A stretch of 64,000 nucleotides of DNA from positions 496,001-560,000 of the forward strand of contig NZ_JAHWXO010000001.1 in the NCBI RefSeq assembly GCF_019857205.1, written 5' to 3'. Every line of letters starts with the position of its first letter. The first letter of the stretch is position 1. A program made the position numbers and the translations under genes. A model generated the notes under the pieces. It was not told where the DNA came from and did not search any database. It saw only the letters and a program-made list of their open reading frames with translations. Below are positions 17,005-25,666 of this stretch, in pieces. This DNA is from Qipengyuania pacifica (GTDB lineage: Bacteria > Pseudomonadota > Alphaproteobacteria > Sphingomonadales > Sphingomonadaceae).

Positions 17005-18158
17005 GCGAGGAAACCGCCGGCGAAAAAACTTACGCGCCCACCGAAAAGCGGCTCGTCGACGCCGCCAAGAAGGGGGACGTGCTGCGCTCCAAGGACGCCG
17101 GCACGGCCGCCGTCATGCTGCTCGGCGGCGCCTGGCTGGCCATCGCGGGCCCATGGCTCCTAGAAGGCCTCTCACAGCTCGCCCGCGAAGCCTTCATGTT
17201 CGATATGCGCGATGTTAATGATTTCAGCGTCGACGCGCTCCTGCACCAGAGCCTGCTCCTTGCTCTCCCCGCTATTCTCACACTGGCCGTACCGGTCATC
17301 CTCGTGACCCTCCTGTCCCAGCTTGCATTCGGGCGGGGACGCTGGGTGGTCGACAATCTCAAGGCGAAGGGGCAGCGTATCAATCCCCTGTCCGGCCTGA
17401 AGCGCATGTTCGGCCCGCAAGGCCTTATCGAAATGGGCAAGGGCCTGCTCAAGATCGCCCTTCTTGGGAGCATCGCCGCCTGGTGGTGGTGGACCAGCAT
17501 GGAGACGGTCGTTGGTCTGGGCAGAGGCAACCTATCCGCGCAATTGTCCGCGGCCTGGCATGCCATCATCTCGCTGATTTTCGCGCTGGCTGCCGGGCTC
17601 GTGGTAATCGCGTTCGTCGATCTTCCGATCCAGTGGATGCGCCAACAAAAGCGCCTCAAGATGAGCCATCAGGAAATGCGGGACGAAAACAAGGCATCCG
17701 AAGGCTCGCCCGAAATGAAGGCCGCCCGGCGCCAGCGTCAGCGTGACATCGCGACCGGCTCCGTAGCTGGCGCGATGCGAGAAGCGCAGTTCGTCATCAC
17801 CAACCCGACCCATTTCGCCGTCGCCATGACATACGATCCGCTAAAGGCGTCCGCACCGATCGTTCTGGCCAAGGGGCGCGGCGACAAGGCGATGGCCATG
17901 AAAGAACTGGCGCGCGAGCTCGATCTCCCGACACTCGAGATCCCACAGCTTGCGCGTTCGGTCTATTATACGACCCGCGAACGGCAGATCATTTGCGAAG
18001 ACCTGTACGGCGCGGTCGCATCGGTCCTCGCATACGTGTTCTCGTTGAAACGGGGCGAAACGCCGCCGCTGCCTGCCGTCGACGTGCCTGCAGCCTTGTG
18101 TTTCGATGCGGATGGTCGTTTGACGGTTAATCCGCACGCTGAAGCGTCGTTATCATAG
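17001..18158 (+). CDS. flhB: Flagellar export switch protein FlhB
   Basis: A 385-residue FlhB with the N-terminal cytoplasmic start EKTYAPTEKRLVDAAKKGDV, four transmembrane segments, and a cytoplasmic domain with the self-cleaving NPTH motif at residues 268-271. Cleavage there switches export from hook to filament substrates together with FliK. The ATG at 17001 overlaps fliR; upstream in-frame sequence is the fliR shadow. Confidence 0.95.
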   Translation: MSEETAGEKTYAPTEKRLVDAAKKGDVLRSKDAGTAAVMLLGGAWLAIAGPWLLEGLSQLAREAFMFDMRDVNDFSVDALLHQSLLLALPAILTLAVPVILVTLLSQLAFGRGRWVVDNLKAKGQRINPLSGLKRMFGPQGLIEMGKGLLKIALLGSIAAWWWWTSMETVVGLGRGNLSAQLSAAWHAIISLIFALAAGLVVIAFVDLPIQWMRQQKRLKMSHQEMRDENKASEGSPEMKAARRQRQRDIATGSVAGAMREAQFVITNPTHFAVAMTYDPLKASAPIVLAKGRGDKAMAMKELARELDLPTLEIPQLARSVYYTTRERQIICEDLYGAVASVLAYVFSLKRGETPPLPAVDVPAALCFDADGRLTVNPHAEASLS

Positions 18159-18160
18159 CG

Positions 18161-19579
18161 ATGAGTATCTCAGCTTCCTCTATCGCCTCCTCTCTCGGGA
18201 TCGGCAGCGGCGTCGACATGACCGGCCTGGCGGTGCAGCTGGCTGAAGCGCAATTCGCAGGCCGCAACCAGCGACTGACGACCCAGTCCGAGACGCTCGA
18301 ACGGCGCATCTCGCTTGCCGGTTCCATCCGCAGCAGTTTCTCGACCTTCGCTACGGCATTGGGAGAGCGTTTGCGCAATGGCGACCTTGCACCTTTGCCG
18401 ACCATCTCGAACCCCGCCGTTGCAGCCGTGTCGAGCCCGCTGGGCTCGATCGGGAAGGGTAGCTATTCGCTTGAAGTCACGAAACTTGCCAGTGGGCAGG
18501 TTCTGACCGGGGGCTCGTACGCGAGCGCGCAGGATACTGTCGGTGCCGGTACGCTGACGATCCGTTTCGGCGAAACGAACTCCGCCTCGTTCGCCGAGAA
18601 TGCCGGCAAAGCTCCGCTGACGCTGGACATCGCTGCCGGTGCGACTTTGGCCGATGTTGCGCAAGCCATAAACGGCAAGAATGCCGGTCTCAGCGCCTAT
18701 GTCGCCCAGACAGCTACGGGTGCGCAACTTGTCATAAAGGGTGCTGACGGGGCGAAGAACGGTTTCGTAATCGAAGCGACGGAGGATCCTACCAGCCCCG
18801 GCTTGTCGGCAATGGCATGGCAGCCTGGGAGCGATCCTGCACGATTGGTAAAGACTTCGGCCGACGCCGAGTTCACACTCGATGGGATCGCGCGCACGAG
18901 CTCGTCCAATAAGATAGACGGTATCGCGCCCGGTTTGTCGCTGGCGCTGACAGGTACCAATGTTGGTGCGCCAGCGGTCATCAACTTCAACAACCCCTCC
19001 AGCGCGCTGTCGTCTGTGATGCAAGACATCACCGGTGCTCTCAACGAAATTTCCGGTGAACTTCGCAGCGCCACCGATCCGAAGACGGGCGAACTTGCGC
19101 GGGATACCGGCGCGCGAGCGCTGAGGACCCAGCTGGCCGCGCTCGGGTCCACGGTGATCATGCCCAACGCCCCCGAAGGATCGCCACGGACCCTAGCCGA
19201 GCTTGGCCTTGCAATTCAGCGAGACGGTAGCTTCACATTCGACAGTTCCAAACTGACTGCTGCCATGGCCCGCGACCCCGCAGGCGTGGCCGCGATGTTC
19301 ACCACTGGCCTAAATGGCGTTTATTCGACCATCGATCGGATGGCCCGGTCAAACAGCGTTTCCAGCAACCCGGGGACACTGGCGGGATCCGTCGCGCGCT
19401 ATCAATCGCAGTCGCAACAGATCAACCGTGATCTGGAAAAGCTCGCCGACCAGCAGGAAGCCTTACGAGCCAACATGGTCGCGCGCTTCGCAAAGGCGGA
19501 CAGCCGCATCGCCGCATCGAATTCGACGCTTACCTTCCTTCAGTCGCAAATCGACGTATGGAACTCTCAGCGGGATTGA
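18161..19579 (+). CDS. fliD: Flagellar filament-capping protein FliD
   Basis: A 472-residue FliD. The N-terminal domain starts MSISASSIASSLGIGSGVDMTGL, the typical HAP2 beginning. Variable beta domains follow, then a helical C-terminal region (ARYQSQSQQINRDLEKLADQQEALRANMVARFAK). It caps the growing filament. It follows flhB directly and is paired with fliS. Confidence 0.92.
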   Translation: MSISASSIASSLGIGSGVDMTGLAVQLAEAQFAGRNQRLTTQSETLERRISLAGSIRSSFSTFATALGERLRNGDLAPLPTISNPAVAAVSSPLGSIGKGSYSLEVTKLASGQVLTGGSYASAQDTVGAGTLTIRFGETNSASFAENAGKAPLTLDIAAGATLADVAQAINGKNAGLSAYVAQTATGAQLVIKGADGAKNGFVIEATEDPTSPGLSAMAWQPGSDPARLVKTSADAEFTLDGIARTSSSNKIDGIAPGLSLALTGTNVGAPAVINFNNPSSALSSVMQDITGALNEISGELRSATDPKTGELARDTGARALRTQLAALGSTVIMPNAPEGSPRTLAELGLAIQRDGSFTFDSSKLTAAMARDPAGVAAMFTTGLNGVYSTIDRMARSNSVSSNPGTLAGSVARYQSQSQQINRDLEKLADQQEALRANMVARFAKADSRIAASNSTLTFLQSQIDVWNSQRD

Positions 19580-19580
19580 G

Positions 19581-19961
19581 ATGCTTAGCCGGTCCAAACC
19601 CAATGAAGCCTATCGTCAGGCGAGTTTCGATGCCCGTCTTCTTGGCAGCTCGAAAGAGGATCTCGTCATCTTCTGCCTCGAAGATTTCATCGAGAACCTC
19701 GGGCGGCTCGAAATGGCGGATAGCCGCTTCGATGCAGCCGGGCGAAGCCAGGCCATTACCCGCTGTGTCACTGCTTTGACCGCTCTGGAACTCGGCATCG
19801 ACCGAACGGCCGAACTGGGAGCCAGCCTCGCGCATCTTTACGGATCTGCCAAAGGCGTCTTGCTCAATTCGATCCGGCAGACCGATGTCCCTGCCATCAC
19901 GGCCATCAAGGACGATTTCAACGAAATCGCTGCTGCGTTTCGCGGCGCAATGCACAGATAG
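19581..19961 (+). CDS. fliS: Flagellar export chaperone FliS
   Basis: A 126-residue helical protein that starts at ATG 19581, right after fliD. The N-terminal NEAYRQASFDARLLGSSKEDLVIFCLEDFIENL matches the FliS fold, which binds the flagellin C-terminus. The longer frame upstream is a fliD shadow. It is the last gene of the block before a small inverted repeat. Confidence 0.85.
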   Translation: MLSRSKPNEAYRQASFDARLLGSSKEDLVIFCLEDFIENLGRLEMADSRFDAAGRSQAITRCVTALTALELGIDRTAELGASLAHLYGSAKGVLLNSIRQTDVPAITAIKDDFNEIAAAFRGAMHR

Positions 19962-19973
19962 ACTGACCTGGGC

Positions 19974-19991
19974 ATAGGTATTTTCACCTAT
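19974..19991. repeat. Inverted repeat ATAGGT-N6-ACCTAT
   Basis: A perfect 6-base inverted repeat with a 6-base A/T-rich centre, between fliS and the LuxR-type regulator gene. It could be a weak terminator for fliS or an operator for the regulator; there is no clear U-tract. Confidence 0.5.
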
Positions 19992-20056
19992 CCGCTTGGC
20001 AATCGGGTATGAACCATAATCCAGCAAAAGTACCCCTACACCAATCGGGGGCTGTT

Positions 20057-20653
20057 ATGGATATCGCTGACTTTACCTTTTACGTCATCGACCAAAACCT
20101 GCAGAGGCGAAATGCTCTGGCGCGCCTGTTGAGCAAATATGCGCGCGCTGTTCCGCTGGACAATGTCTCGGAAGTTGGTTCTGTGAGCGCCGGTAAACCC
20201 TGCTTTCTCGTTTATGACGAGGAAAGGCAGCTGCAGGCGTGTCTGAGCGAAAAGAACGTCCAGGAGGCACTGGCTGCGGTTCTGGCCTATTCCGAAAAGC
20301 CCGAGCTCGAGAGAGTATTCGAAATACTTGATCAGGGCGCGGGCGGATATTTCGATTACGATGGCGGGGAGGCAGATCCCACCCAATCGATCATGCGTCT
20401 GCTGCGTCGGAACGCAAAGTTCGAAGGTATGCGACGCCGCCGCCAGGCCGCAGTTCAGAGGCTGCAGGCCCTGAGCCAACGTGAACAGGAAGTGCTTCGT
20501 GCCGTTTCCGAAGGGCAGTCGAACAAGGCTATCGCACGGCACCTGTCGGTCAGCCCCAGAACGATCGAAGTTCACCGGCGCAACATGATTGCCAAGCTCG
20601 ACGTACCATGTTCGATTTCGGCGGTGCGGCTCGCTCTCGAAGCCGAACTCTGA
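20057..20653 (+). CDS. LuxR/FixJ-type response regulator
   Basis: A 198-residue protein from ATG 20057 (an upstream ATG at 20009 adds 16 residues). The N-terminal half resembles a receiver domain with Asp54 at the expected phosphorylation position at the end of strand 3 (PCFLVYDEE). The acidic pocket and the conserved Lys are poorly preserved, so phosphorylation is uncertain. The C-terminal LuxR helix-turn-helix is clear (LSQREQEVLRAVSEGQSNKAIARHLSVSPRTIEVHRRNMIAKLDV). No partner histidine kinase is adjacent. Position after fliS suggests a regulator of motility genes. Confidence 0.8.
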   Translation: MDIADFTFYVIDQNLQRRNALARLLSKYARAVPLDNVSEVGSVSAGKPCFLVYDEERQLQACLSEKNVQEALAAVLAYSEKPELERVFEILDQGAGGYFDYDGGEADPTQSIMRLLRRNAKFEGMRRRRQAAVQRLQALSQREQEVLRAVSEGQSNKAIARHLSVSPRTIEVHRRNMIAKLDVPCSISAVRLALEAEL

Positions 20654-20657
20654 CCTA

Positions 20658-20683
20658 ATCCGGCCTCGTCATTCAGGCCGGAT
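20658..20683. terminator. Bidirectional terminator between convergent genes
   Basis: Inverted repeat ATCCGGCCT / AGGCCGGAT with an 8-base loop. It lies where the LuxR-type gene and the leftward hypothetical gene converge, overlapping the end of the latter. Short T/A stretches follow on both sides. Confidence 0.75.
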
Positions 20684-21103
20684 CTTCTCGATCGACGCGC
20701 CTCCCAGAAGGAGAAGTGCGCGCGCGCAAGCTGCGACGAGCGCGATTGCCGGATCGTCTCCGAAGAAGTTGCCTTCTTCTATTTCTCCGGAAAAAGAAAC
20801 CAGCGCCGAAGATGGGCCACTGGCCGCACGGGTAACAAGAATTCCGCAATATGGTCCCACGAGTTCCATCGCCGCGCAAACAAACGCGCGCGCATTGCAC
20901 AGTTCTGCCAGACGTTCTTCAGTGACGGGTTGATCGAATAGCGCCGCGTATTTCGCCGGCGCTATTAAACGCAATTCAGCGAAAGCTTTAAGCGCAGCAT
21001 GGGGATCATGCAAACGGCCTTCAACGCAATCATCGACAAATTGCTGAACACTAATTTCCCACGGCGACATTCGCCCATAGCTCCACTTTGTCTGGGGGAT
21101 CAT
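20669..21103 (-). CDS. Hypothetical protein in the flagellar locus
   Basis: About 144 residues from ATG 21103 (TTG 21115 or ATG 21073 are alternatives). I do not recognise a family. It has an N-terminal helical part (WEISVQQFVDDCVEGRLHDPHAALKAFAELRL) and a Gly/Ala-rich C-terminal part with a hydrophobic ALVAACARALLLLGGA stretch. No signal peptide is seen. It lies downstream of fliA on the same strand, separated by about 100 bases, and codon use resembles its neighbours, so it is probably a real gene. Confidence 0.6.
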   Translation of the reverse strand: MIPQTKWSYGRMSPWEISVQQFVDDCVEGRLHDPHAALKAFAELRLIAPAKYAALFDQPVTEERLAELCNARAFVCAAMELVGPYCGILVTRAASGPSSALVSFSGEIEEGNFFGDDPAIALVAACARALLLLGGASIEKIRPE

Positions 21104-21116
21104 TGAAAATTTCAAT
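21102..21116. repeat. Palindrome at the start of the hypothetical gene
   Basis: ATTGAAA-A-TTTCAAT, a perfect 7-base inverted repeat spanning the candidate start codons of the hypothetical gene. It may be an operator or may influence translation start; it is A/T-rich enough to be chance. Confidence 0.5.
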
Positions 21117-21207
21117 AGATCAAATCGAGTGCGCCAACATACGTCAATGCACTTAAGTTCCCCAAGCTTTGGAACCGGTGTCTACTTATGGCACGGAAAT
21201 AAAGCTC

Positions 21208-21933
21208 CTAAATGGATTCGCGTGCCGTCAAACCGATGCGCAGTTTTTCAAGCGCATTTGCCTTGAGTTGATGGACCCGCGGAACACTCACATCGAGGAT
21301 TGCTGCGATCTCGGTCAGATTGAGTTCTTCGAGGAAGTGCAATTGAATAACCAATTGCAGACGCTCGGGAAGAGCCGCAATCGCGTGGGCCAAAGCGGCC
21401 TTGTCGGCAGCTTCCAACAGCACCGCTTCGGCTGTGGGTTCTTCACTGGTGAAGGCAGGATTGCTATCGGAATAACTGCTCTCCAGATCGACTACGCGAG
21501 TGGCAATCTGGTTTCGGGCCTTGTGGTACTCCTCGAGTGAAATTCCCATGGCATGGGCCATTTCATCGGCGCTCGGATCGCGGCCAAGCGTACGCCGCAA
21601 TTCGTCGGCGGTGCCGTCCATTTTGCGCCTGGTGGCCGCCGCGCCGCGTACGTGATGGGATTGCGATCGCAGGAGATCGATCATGGCGCCGCGAACCCGC
21701 ATTTTGGCATAGGCCGCAAATCCGTCCTCGCTCGGCCGTTCGTGTCGCTGCGCGCATTCGGTCAGCGCGATCATCCCGGCCTGCAGCAGGTCGTCCACGT
21801 CCAGCGACCCGCCGCAGCTGCCTTCGTAGAACCATGCCAGTCTGTGAACCATCGGCAGGAATTTCTCGATCCGTTCGTTTATCTCGCTTGCATAGGCGCG
21901 CTGCGCATTGAAATTGGCGTGGTCGTGTTTCAT
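21208..21933 (-). CDS. fliA: RNA polymerase sigma-28 factor FliA
   Basis: A 241-residue sigma factor with region 2 (FLPMVHRLAWFYEGSCGGSLDVDDLLQAGMIALTECAQR), region 3 (DGTADELRRTLGRDPSADEMAHAMGIS) and region 4 (LPERLQLVIQLHFLEELNLTEIAAILDVSVPRVHQLKANAL). Length and layout are those of FliA. It would read the TTAA-N15-GCCG promoters of flagellin and flgM and be held by FlgM. It overlaps the end of flhA by 4 bases. Confidence 0.93.
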   Translation of the reverse strand: MKHDHANFNAQRAYASEINERIEKFLPMVHRLAWFYEGSCGGSLDVDDLLQAGMIALTECAQRHERPSEDGFAAYAKMRVRGAMIDLLRSQSHHVRGAAATRRKMDGTADELRRTLGRDPSADEMAHAMGISLEEYHKARNQIATRVVDLESSYSDSNPAFTSEEPTAEAVLLEAADKAALAHAIAALPERLQLVIQLHFLEELNLTEIAAILDVSVPRVHQLKANALEKLRIGLTARESI

Positions 21934-24032
21934 GCTGCGAGGGCCTCCATTTCATGGCCAAGTTGTGCAGGTTGGGCCGGTGCTTCATCGCCAATCACGG
22001 CGATCACTTCGATCGGCTGCGCGGCGGGGAGTTCGTTGATGGATAGAACGATGCATTGCGGCGCGCGCAGCCGTAGTAGGGCCGAAAGCGCACGGCGCGC
22101 ACGAGGTTGGACGATCAGTGCGGGACGCGTAGCCGCAGGATCGCGTTGCGAAAGGATCGCCGCAATCCGTTCGCCGATCGACCGGGCAAGATCCGGTTCG
22201 ATCACGATTTCGCCCGATGCCGGATCCTGCAGTCCGCTTACCACCATATCCTCAAGCGCTGCCGCCAGCGTGAGCACCGGCAGCTTTGCGTCGGGAGGGC
22301 AGATTTCGGCTACGATCATGGCGCCCAGATCTGCGCGAACGATATCGATCAAGCGATCATGATCGGCTGTTTGCTGGGCGGCGAGCGAGATGCTGGAGAA
22401 AACACGCAGGCCGTGACGCAGCGAGATGCCGTCTGCCAGCAGCGCTTTCAGCAGGCGCGTCACGGCGGCGAGCGACAGTGGCTGCGGCGTGATGGTCTCG
22501 ATCAGTTGTCCATGCCGCGCGCGCAGATGATCGATAAGGTCGCGTACCTGATCCGGCCCGAGAAGATCCTGCGCGCGTGCGGCAAGCAATTGGTGGATCT
22601 GCGTGGCGATCACGCTTTCCGGATCGACCGCGAGGTATCCTTCGGCGACAGCCAGGTCCCGCGCACCAGGGTCGATCCACAGGGCAGGGCAACCGAAGCT
22701 CGGATCGATTGTCGATTCACCCGGAACGGCCTGCGAATGCATGACTTCTCCCGTGTCGATAGCCAGCATGTGGCCGGGCTTGATTTTGCCACCGCCGATG
22801 GTCGCGCCGCCCAGAGTGATGCGGTAGCTGTCGGGCTCGACCTCGAAGCTGTCCTCGATCCGGAACTGGGGAACGATGAAGCCGAAATTCTGGCACATCT
22901 GCTTGCGCAGTCCTGTGAGCCGCGCGACCAGCGTGGCGCCACGCTTCTGATCCGTCATGCTGATAAGCCCGTAGCCCAGCTGGATGGTGACCAGCGTCTG
23001 GTCGGTCACGTCCTCGATCCCGATATGTCCCGGATCGGGAGTGGTCACCGGTTCCGGAATGTTCTGCGCGTCATGCTGGCGCTTGCGCAGAGTATGCCAC
23101 AAGCCGAACGTGCCAGCAGAAAGTGGCAGAATGATCGATTGCGGCATGGCCGGAATACAGCCGATTGCGAGAAGAATGCAGGCAACCGGTAGCCATATCC
23201 TTGGGTCAGCCAACTGGCCGCCGATCTGTCCGGTCAAATCGCGAGCATCTGAAACGCGCGTGACGATAACTGCCGCCGCGATCGAAAGCAGGAGCGCGGG
23301 CACCGAAGCTACCAAAGCGTCGCCAACGGCCAGCGTGACATAGAACTCGGCCGCTTCACCAGCAGAGAGCCCATGCGTCGAAATACCCAGCACGAGACCG
23401 GCGATGACGTTGATCAGCAGGATCAGCAATGCAGCAACCGCATCGCCCTTCACGAATTTGCTGGCACCGTCCATTGACCCGTAGAAATCGGCCTCGGTGG
23501 CGATTTCGCGGCGGCGAGCCTTGGCTTCGTCGGCGGTGAGCAGACCTGCAGCCAGATCGGCGTCGATCGCCATCTGTTTGCCGGGAAGCGCATCGAGGGT
23601 GAAGCGTGCCGAAACTTCCGATACGCGGCCCGCGCCCTTGGTGACGACCATCAGGTTGATGATCATCAGGATCAGGAACACGAAGATGCCGACGGCGAAG
23701 TTGCCGCCGATAAGGAACGCCCCAAACGCTTCGATCACCTTGCCCGCTGCTGCGCCACCCTCGTGGCCATTCAGCAGCACGATACGGGTAGACGCCACGT
23801 TGAGTGCCAGCCGTAGAAGCGTGGCAAACAGCAGGACCGAAGGGAAAGACGAGAAGTCGAGCGGCTTTTGCGCGTTCATCGCCGCCATGAGCACCGAAAC
23901 CGAGAGCGCGATGTTCATGACGAAGAACACGTCGAGGAGCATCGCCGGGATCGGCATGACCATCAGCAGAATGATCGTGAGGATCCCGACGGGCAGAGCC
24001 AGGCCGGGATTAAGGAACTGACGCGCGCTCAC
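21930..24032 (-). CDS. flhA: Flagellar export gate protein FlhA
   Basis: A 700-residue FlhA with a hydrophobic N-terminal half (about eight transmembrane segments to residue 320) containing the FHIPEP-type region. The conserved stretch ATLLRLALNVASTRIVLL and the cytoplasmic loop KGAGRVSEVSARFTLDALPGKQMAIDADL are clear. The large cytoplasmic C-terminal domain docks export substrates. The start is GTG 24032, overlapping the transglycosylase stop. Confidence 0.95.
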   Translation of the reverse strand: MSARQFLNPGLALPVGILTIILLMVMPIPAMLLDVFFVMNIALSVSVLMAAMNAQKPLDFSSFPSVLLFATLLRLALNVASTRIVLLNGHEGGAAAGKVIEAFGAFLIGGNFAVGIFVFLILMIINLMVVTKGAGRVSEVSARFTLDALPGKQMAIDADLAAGLLTADEAKARRREIATEADFYGSMDGASKFVKGDAVAALLILLINVIAGLVLGISTHGLSAGEAAEFYVTLAVGDALVASVPALLLSIAAAVIVTRVSDARDLTGQIGGQLADPRIWLPVACILLAIGCIPAMPQSIILPLSAGTFGLWHTLRKRQHDAQNIPEPVTTPDPGHIGIEDVTDQTLVTIQLGYGLISMTDQKRGATLVARLTGLRKQMCQNFGFIVPQFRIEDSFEVEPDSYRITLGGATIGGGKIKPGHMLAIDTGEVMHSQAVPGESTIDPSFGCPALWIDPGARDLAVAEGYLAVDPESVIATQIHQLLAARAQDLLGPDQVRDLIDHLRARHGQLIETITPQPLSLAAVTRLLKALLADGISLRHGLRVFSSISLAAQQTADHDRLIDIVRADLGAMIVAEICPPDAKLPVLTLAAALEDMVVSGLQDPASGEIVIEPDLARSIGERIAAILSQRDPAATRPALIVQPRARRALSALLRLRAPQCIVLSINELPAAQPIEVIAVIGDEAPAQPAQLGHEMEALAA

Positions 24033-24880
24033 AGGCCGAATGCCCTGAATTTGCTATATGCGGCTGCTACCTGCTCGGTAGCCCGTCCGCCTCCCGAGCT
24101 CGCATCACCGAATGTCGCGCGGAGGGTATCGGCCATCGATGCTCGCCCCCCGCCGTCGGGAAGGGAGGGGACGGCAAAACCGCTTCGCGATGCACCAGGC
24201 TGGCGCATCGGTGACTGGGCGGCAAACCGTGCAAAATCGAAACCGGCCGGCTCTCCGTTGCGAGGAATGGATGTATCGCCATAGGCGCCGGCAACCTTTT
24301 CCTGCATGACCGCCATGACCTCTCCTACCGAGCGGGGTGTGCCGCCGGAAAAGAAGATCGATTTATTGGCGTGCGCGGCCTGTGGCAGCAGAGCAACCGC
24401 CGATTGAGAAGGGTTGCTTCCTAGGGCGCCGAGGAACTGTTGCGCGCCGCCAAGGCCCAGAAAGTGAGCGAGATAGAGTTCGGCCGGTTGAGGTTCGCGC
24501 CCCAGCGTCGTGCGTAAACCTTCTGCATTTTCGCGCGTGAGCTCGGCCGCCATGAGCGAGGAAGTGTCGGCATCGTAGCGGAGCGAGAGGAGATGATTGC
24601 GAGTTGCCGCATCGGTTACACGCCCGCCCGGTCCGATGGCCGCATCCGCCCAGTCCATTCCGTGTTTGGCACCGTGCCGGTCAAGCGTCCGTAGCCAGGT
24701 TGAATCGATGAACTGGTACAGACCGGTCGCGCTCGAAGTCTGTGCCTTGGCGCTAGGGTCCAGCCCGGATTCAAGCTTCGCCTGCGCCAGGAGGTAATCG
24801 AAATCGACCCCCGTACGCGTCGCAGCGCGGGCGATAGCGCCCTGCACTTCGGCGGTCTGGACTGGATTAATGGTTGGCAC
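24029..24880 (-). CDS. Lytic transglycosylase (SLT domain), flagellar type
   Basis: A 283-residue protein with an SLT/lysozyme-like domain in the first half: LLAQAKLESGLDPSAKAQTSSATGLYQFIDSTWLRT contains the catalytic Glu within ESGLDP and the GLYQF motif. A disordered Gly/Ser/Ala-rich C-terminal half follows. No signal peptide is visible, so export may be through the flagellar system. Because FlgJ here is only the rod-binding half, this enzyme most likely opens the peptidoglycan for the rod. It has its own sigma-54 promoter and is coupled to flhA. Confidence 0.82.
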   Translation of the reverse strand: MPTINPVQTAEVQGAIARAATRTGVDFDYLLAQAKLESGLDPSAKAQTSSATGLYQFIDSTWLRTLDRHGAKHGMDWADAAIGPGGRVTDAATRNHLLSLRYDADTSSLMAAELTRENAEGLRTTLGREPQPAELYLAHFLGLGGAQQFLGALGSNPSQSAVALLPQAAHANKSIFFSGGTPRSVGEVMAVMQEKVAGAYGDTSIPRNGEPAGFDFARFAAQSPMRQPGASRSGFAVPSLPDGGGRASMADTLRATFGDASSGGGRATEQVAAAYSKFRAFGL

Positions 24881-24913
24881 GCTTCCTCCGGGAACTGGTT
24901 CCCCGGAAGTTCA

Positions 24914-24928
24914 GCAAGATGCGTGCCA
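24914..24928 (-). promoter_or_regulatory. Sigma-54 promoter for transglycosylase-flhA-fliA
   Basis: On the minus strand TGGCACG-CATC-TTGC, a perfect -24/-12 element. It lies 34 bases upstream of the transglycosylase start, in the gap after flgN. Confidence 0.85.
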
Positions 24929-24956
24929 AAAAGTCCCGCGTCTGGCTAATGCCCTG

Positions 24957-25292
24957 TCAGGCGAGCGCCATACTCGTGCCCTTGCGCGGCAGGGCCGCAT
25001 AGGGAGCATTGTTACCGGTCAACGCGCCCAGACGGTTCTGCACATTGCTGGCGATGAGGTTACGCAAGCGCCGATTGATCTCGTTCAAGCGCCGAACCGC
25101 GTCGAGTACGCCGAGGCATTCTTCGTCCAGGCTGGCTTTCTCGACGGCTTCCAATTTTACGCACAGGTCCATCTTGCCGCTTGTGCATGTAACAATGCGA
25201 TCGAGGTCGAGAGCGGCAAGAGCCTGCCGCTCACCCTGCAAAAGTGCGAGCATCTGTTGCAGGGTTGCGAGCGTTTCCTGTTTGGCGGTCAT
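24957..25292 (-). CDS. flgN: FlgN-like flagellar export chaperone
   Basis: A 111-residue helical protein with heptad-like Leu spacing (ETLATLQQMLALLQGERQALAALDLDRIV). It directly follows and overlaps flgM by 4 bases, the usual flgM-flgN order. FlgN escorts the hook-filament junction proteins FlgK and FlgL. Sequence similarity in this family is weak, so the call relies on size, helicity and context. Confidence 0.7.
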   Translation of the reverse strand: MTAKQETLATLQQMLALLQGERQALAALDLDRIVTCTSGKMDLCVKLEAVEKASLDEECLGVLDAVRRLNEINRRLRNLIASNVQNRLGALTGNNAPYAALPRKGTSMALA

Positions 25293-25576
25293 TTCCCAAT
25301 CTTTCCGTACATGCCCGCGGCGATGATTGCGTCGGCGATCTTGGTGGGGATCAGTGGGTAGGTGCCAGTTTCGAGTGCCTTGCGGATTTCTGAGACGCGA
25401 TCGCTATCGATCGGAGTTTCACCACTTGTGGAGAGGCGCGATGTGGCAACGGCTGCTTCTGCTTCGCGCGAAGAGCCAGCCGCTTTCTGTACGGCGGAGA
25501 CCTTCGCGGTTGGCTCCACGGCCTTGCTTGGCCGCACCAACGCTCCTGAGAATTCCGGCAATCCGACAATACGCAT
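25289..25576 (-). CDS. flgM: Anti-sigma-28 factor FlgM
   Basis: A 95-residue protein with a disordered N-terminal half and a conserved C-terminal helix region (DSDRVSEIRKALETGTYPLIPTKIADAII), the FliA-binding part of FlgM. It has a GGAG ribosome site and a sigma-28-like promoter of its own. It would block FliA until the hook is complete and FlgM is exported. Confidence 0.88.
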   Translation of the reverse strand: MRIVGLPEFSGALVRPSKAVEPTAKVSAVQKAAGSSREAEAAVATSRLSTSGETPIDSDRVSEIRKALETGTYPLIPTKIADAIIAAGMYGKIGK

Positions 25577-25605
25577 CGTTTCGCTCCATAAGCTGGTTAC
25601 CCAAC

Positions 25606-25632
25606 AGAACGGCTCTTGATGCGATGGTTTAA
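25606..25632 (-). promoter_or_regulatory. Candidate sigma-28 promoter of flgM
   Basis: On the minus strand TTAA (25629-25632), 15 bases, then GCCGTTCT (25606-25613). It has the same spacing and a nearly identical -10 to the flagellin promoter (GCCGGTCT), and lies about 30 bases upstream of the flgM start. Confidence 0.6.
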
Positions 25633-25648
25633 CTCCCCGGCAATGAAT

Positions 25649-25666
25649 TTTGCCGATTACGGCAAA
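25649..25666 (-). terminator. Hairpin at the end of flgA
   Basis: TTTGCCG / CGGCAAA with a 4-base loop, overlapping the flgA stop codon and followed by an A/T-rich stretch on the minus strand. It is a weak candidate terminator separating flgA from flgM. Confidence 0.45.

Noticed and set aside
18127-18153. TTAA-N15-GTCGTTAT before fliD as a third sigma-28 promoter
   Set aside because: The -10 differs at two positions and the transcript would begin at the start codon itself; likely chance inside flhB.
21189-21203. TGGCACG on the plus strand near the end of fliA as a sigma-54 promoter
   Set aside because: No TTGC at the correct distance, and it would drive only antisense RNA into fliA.
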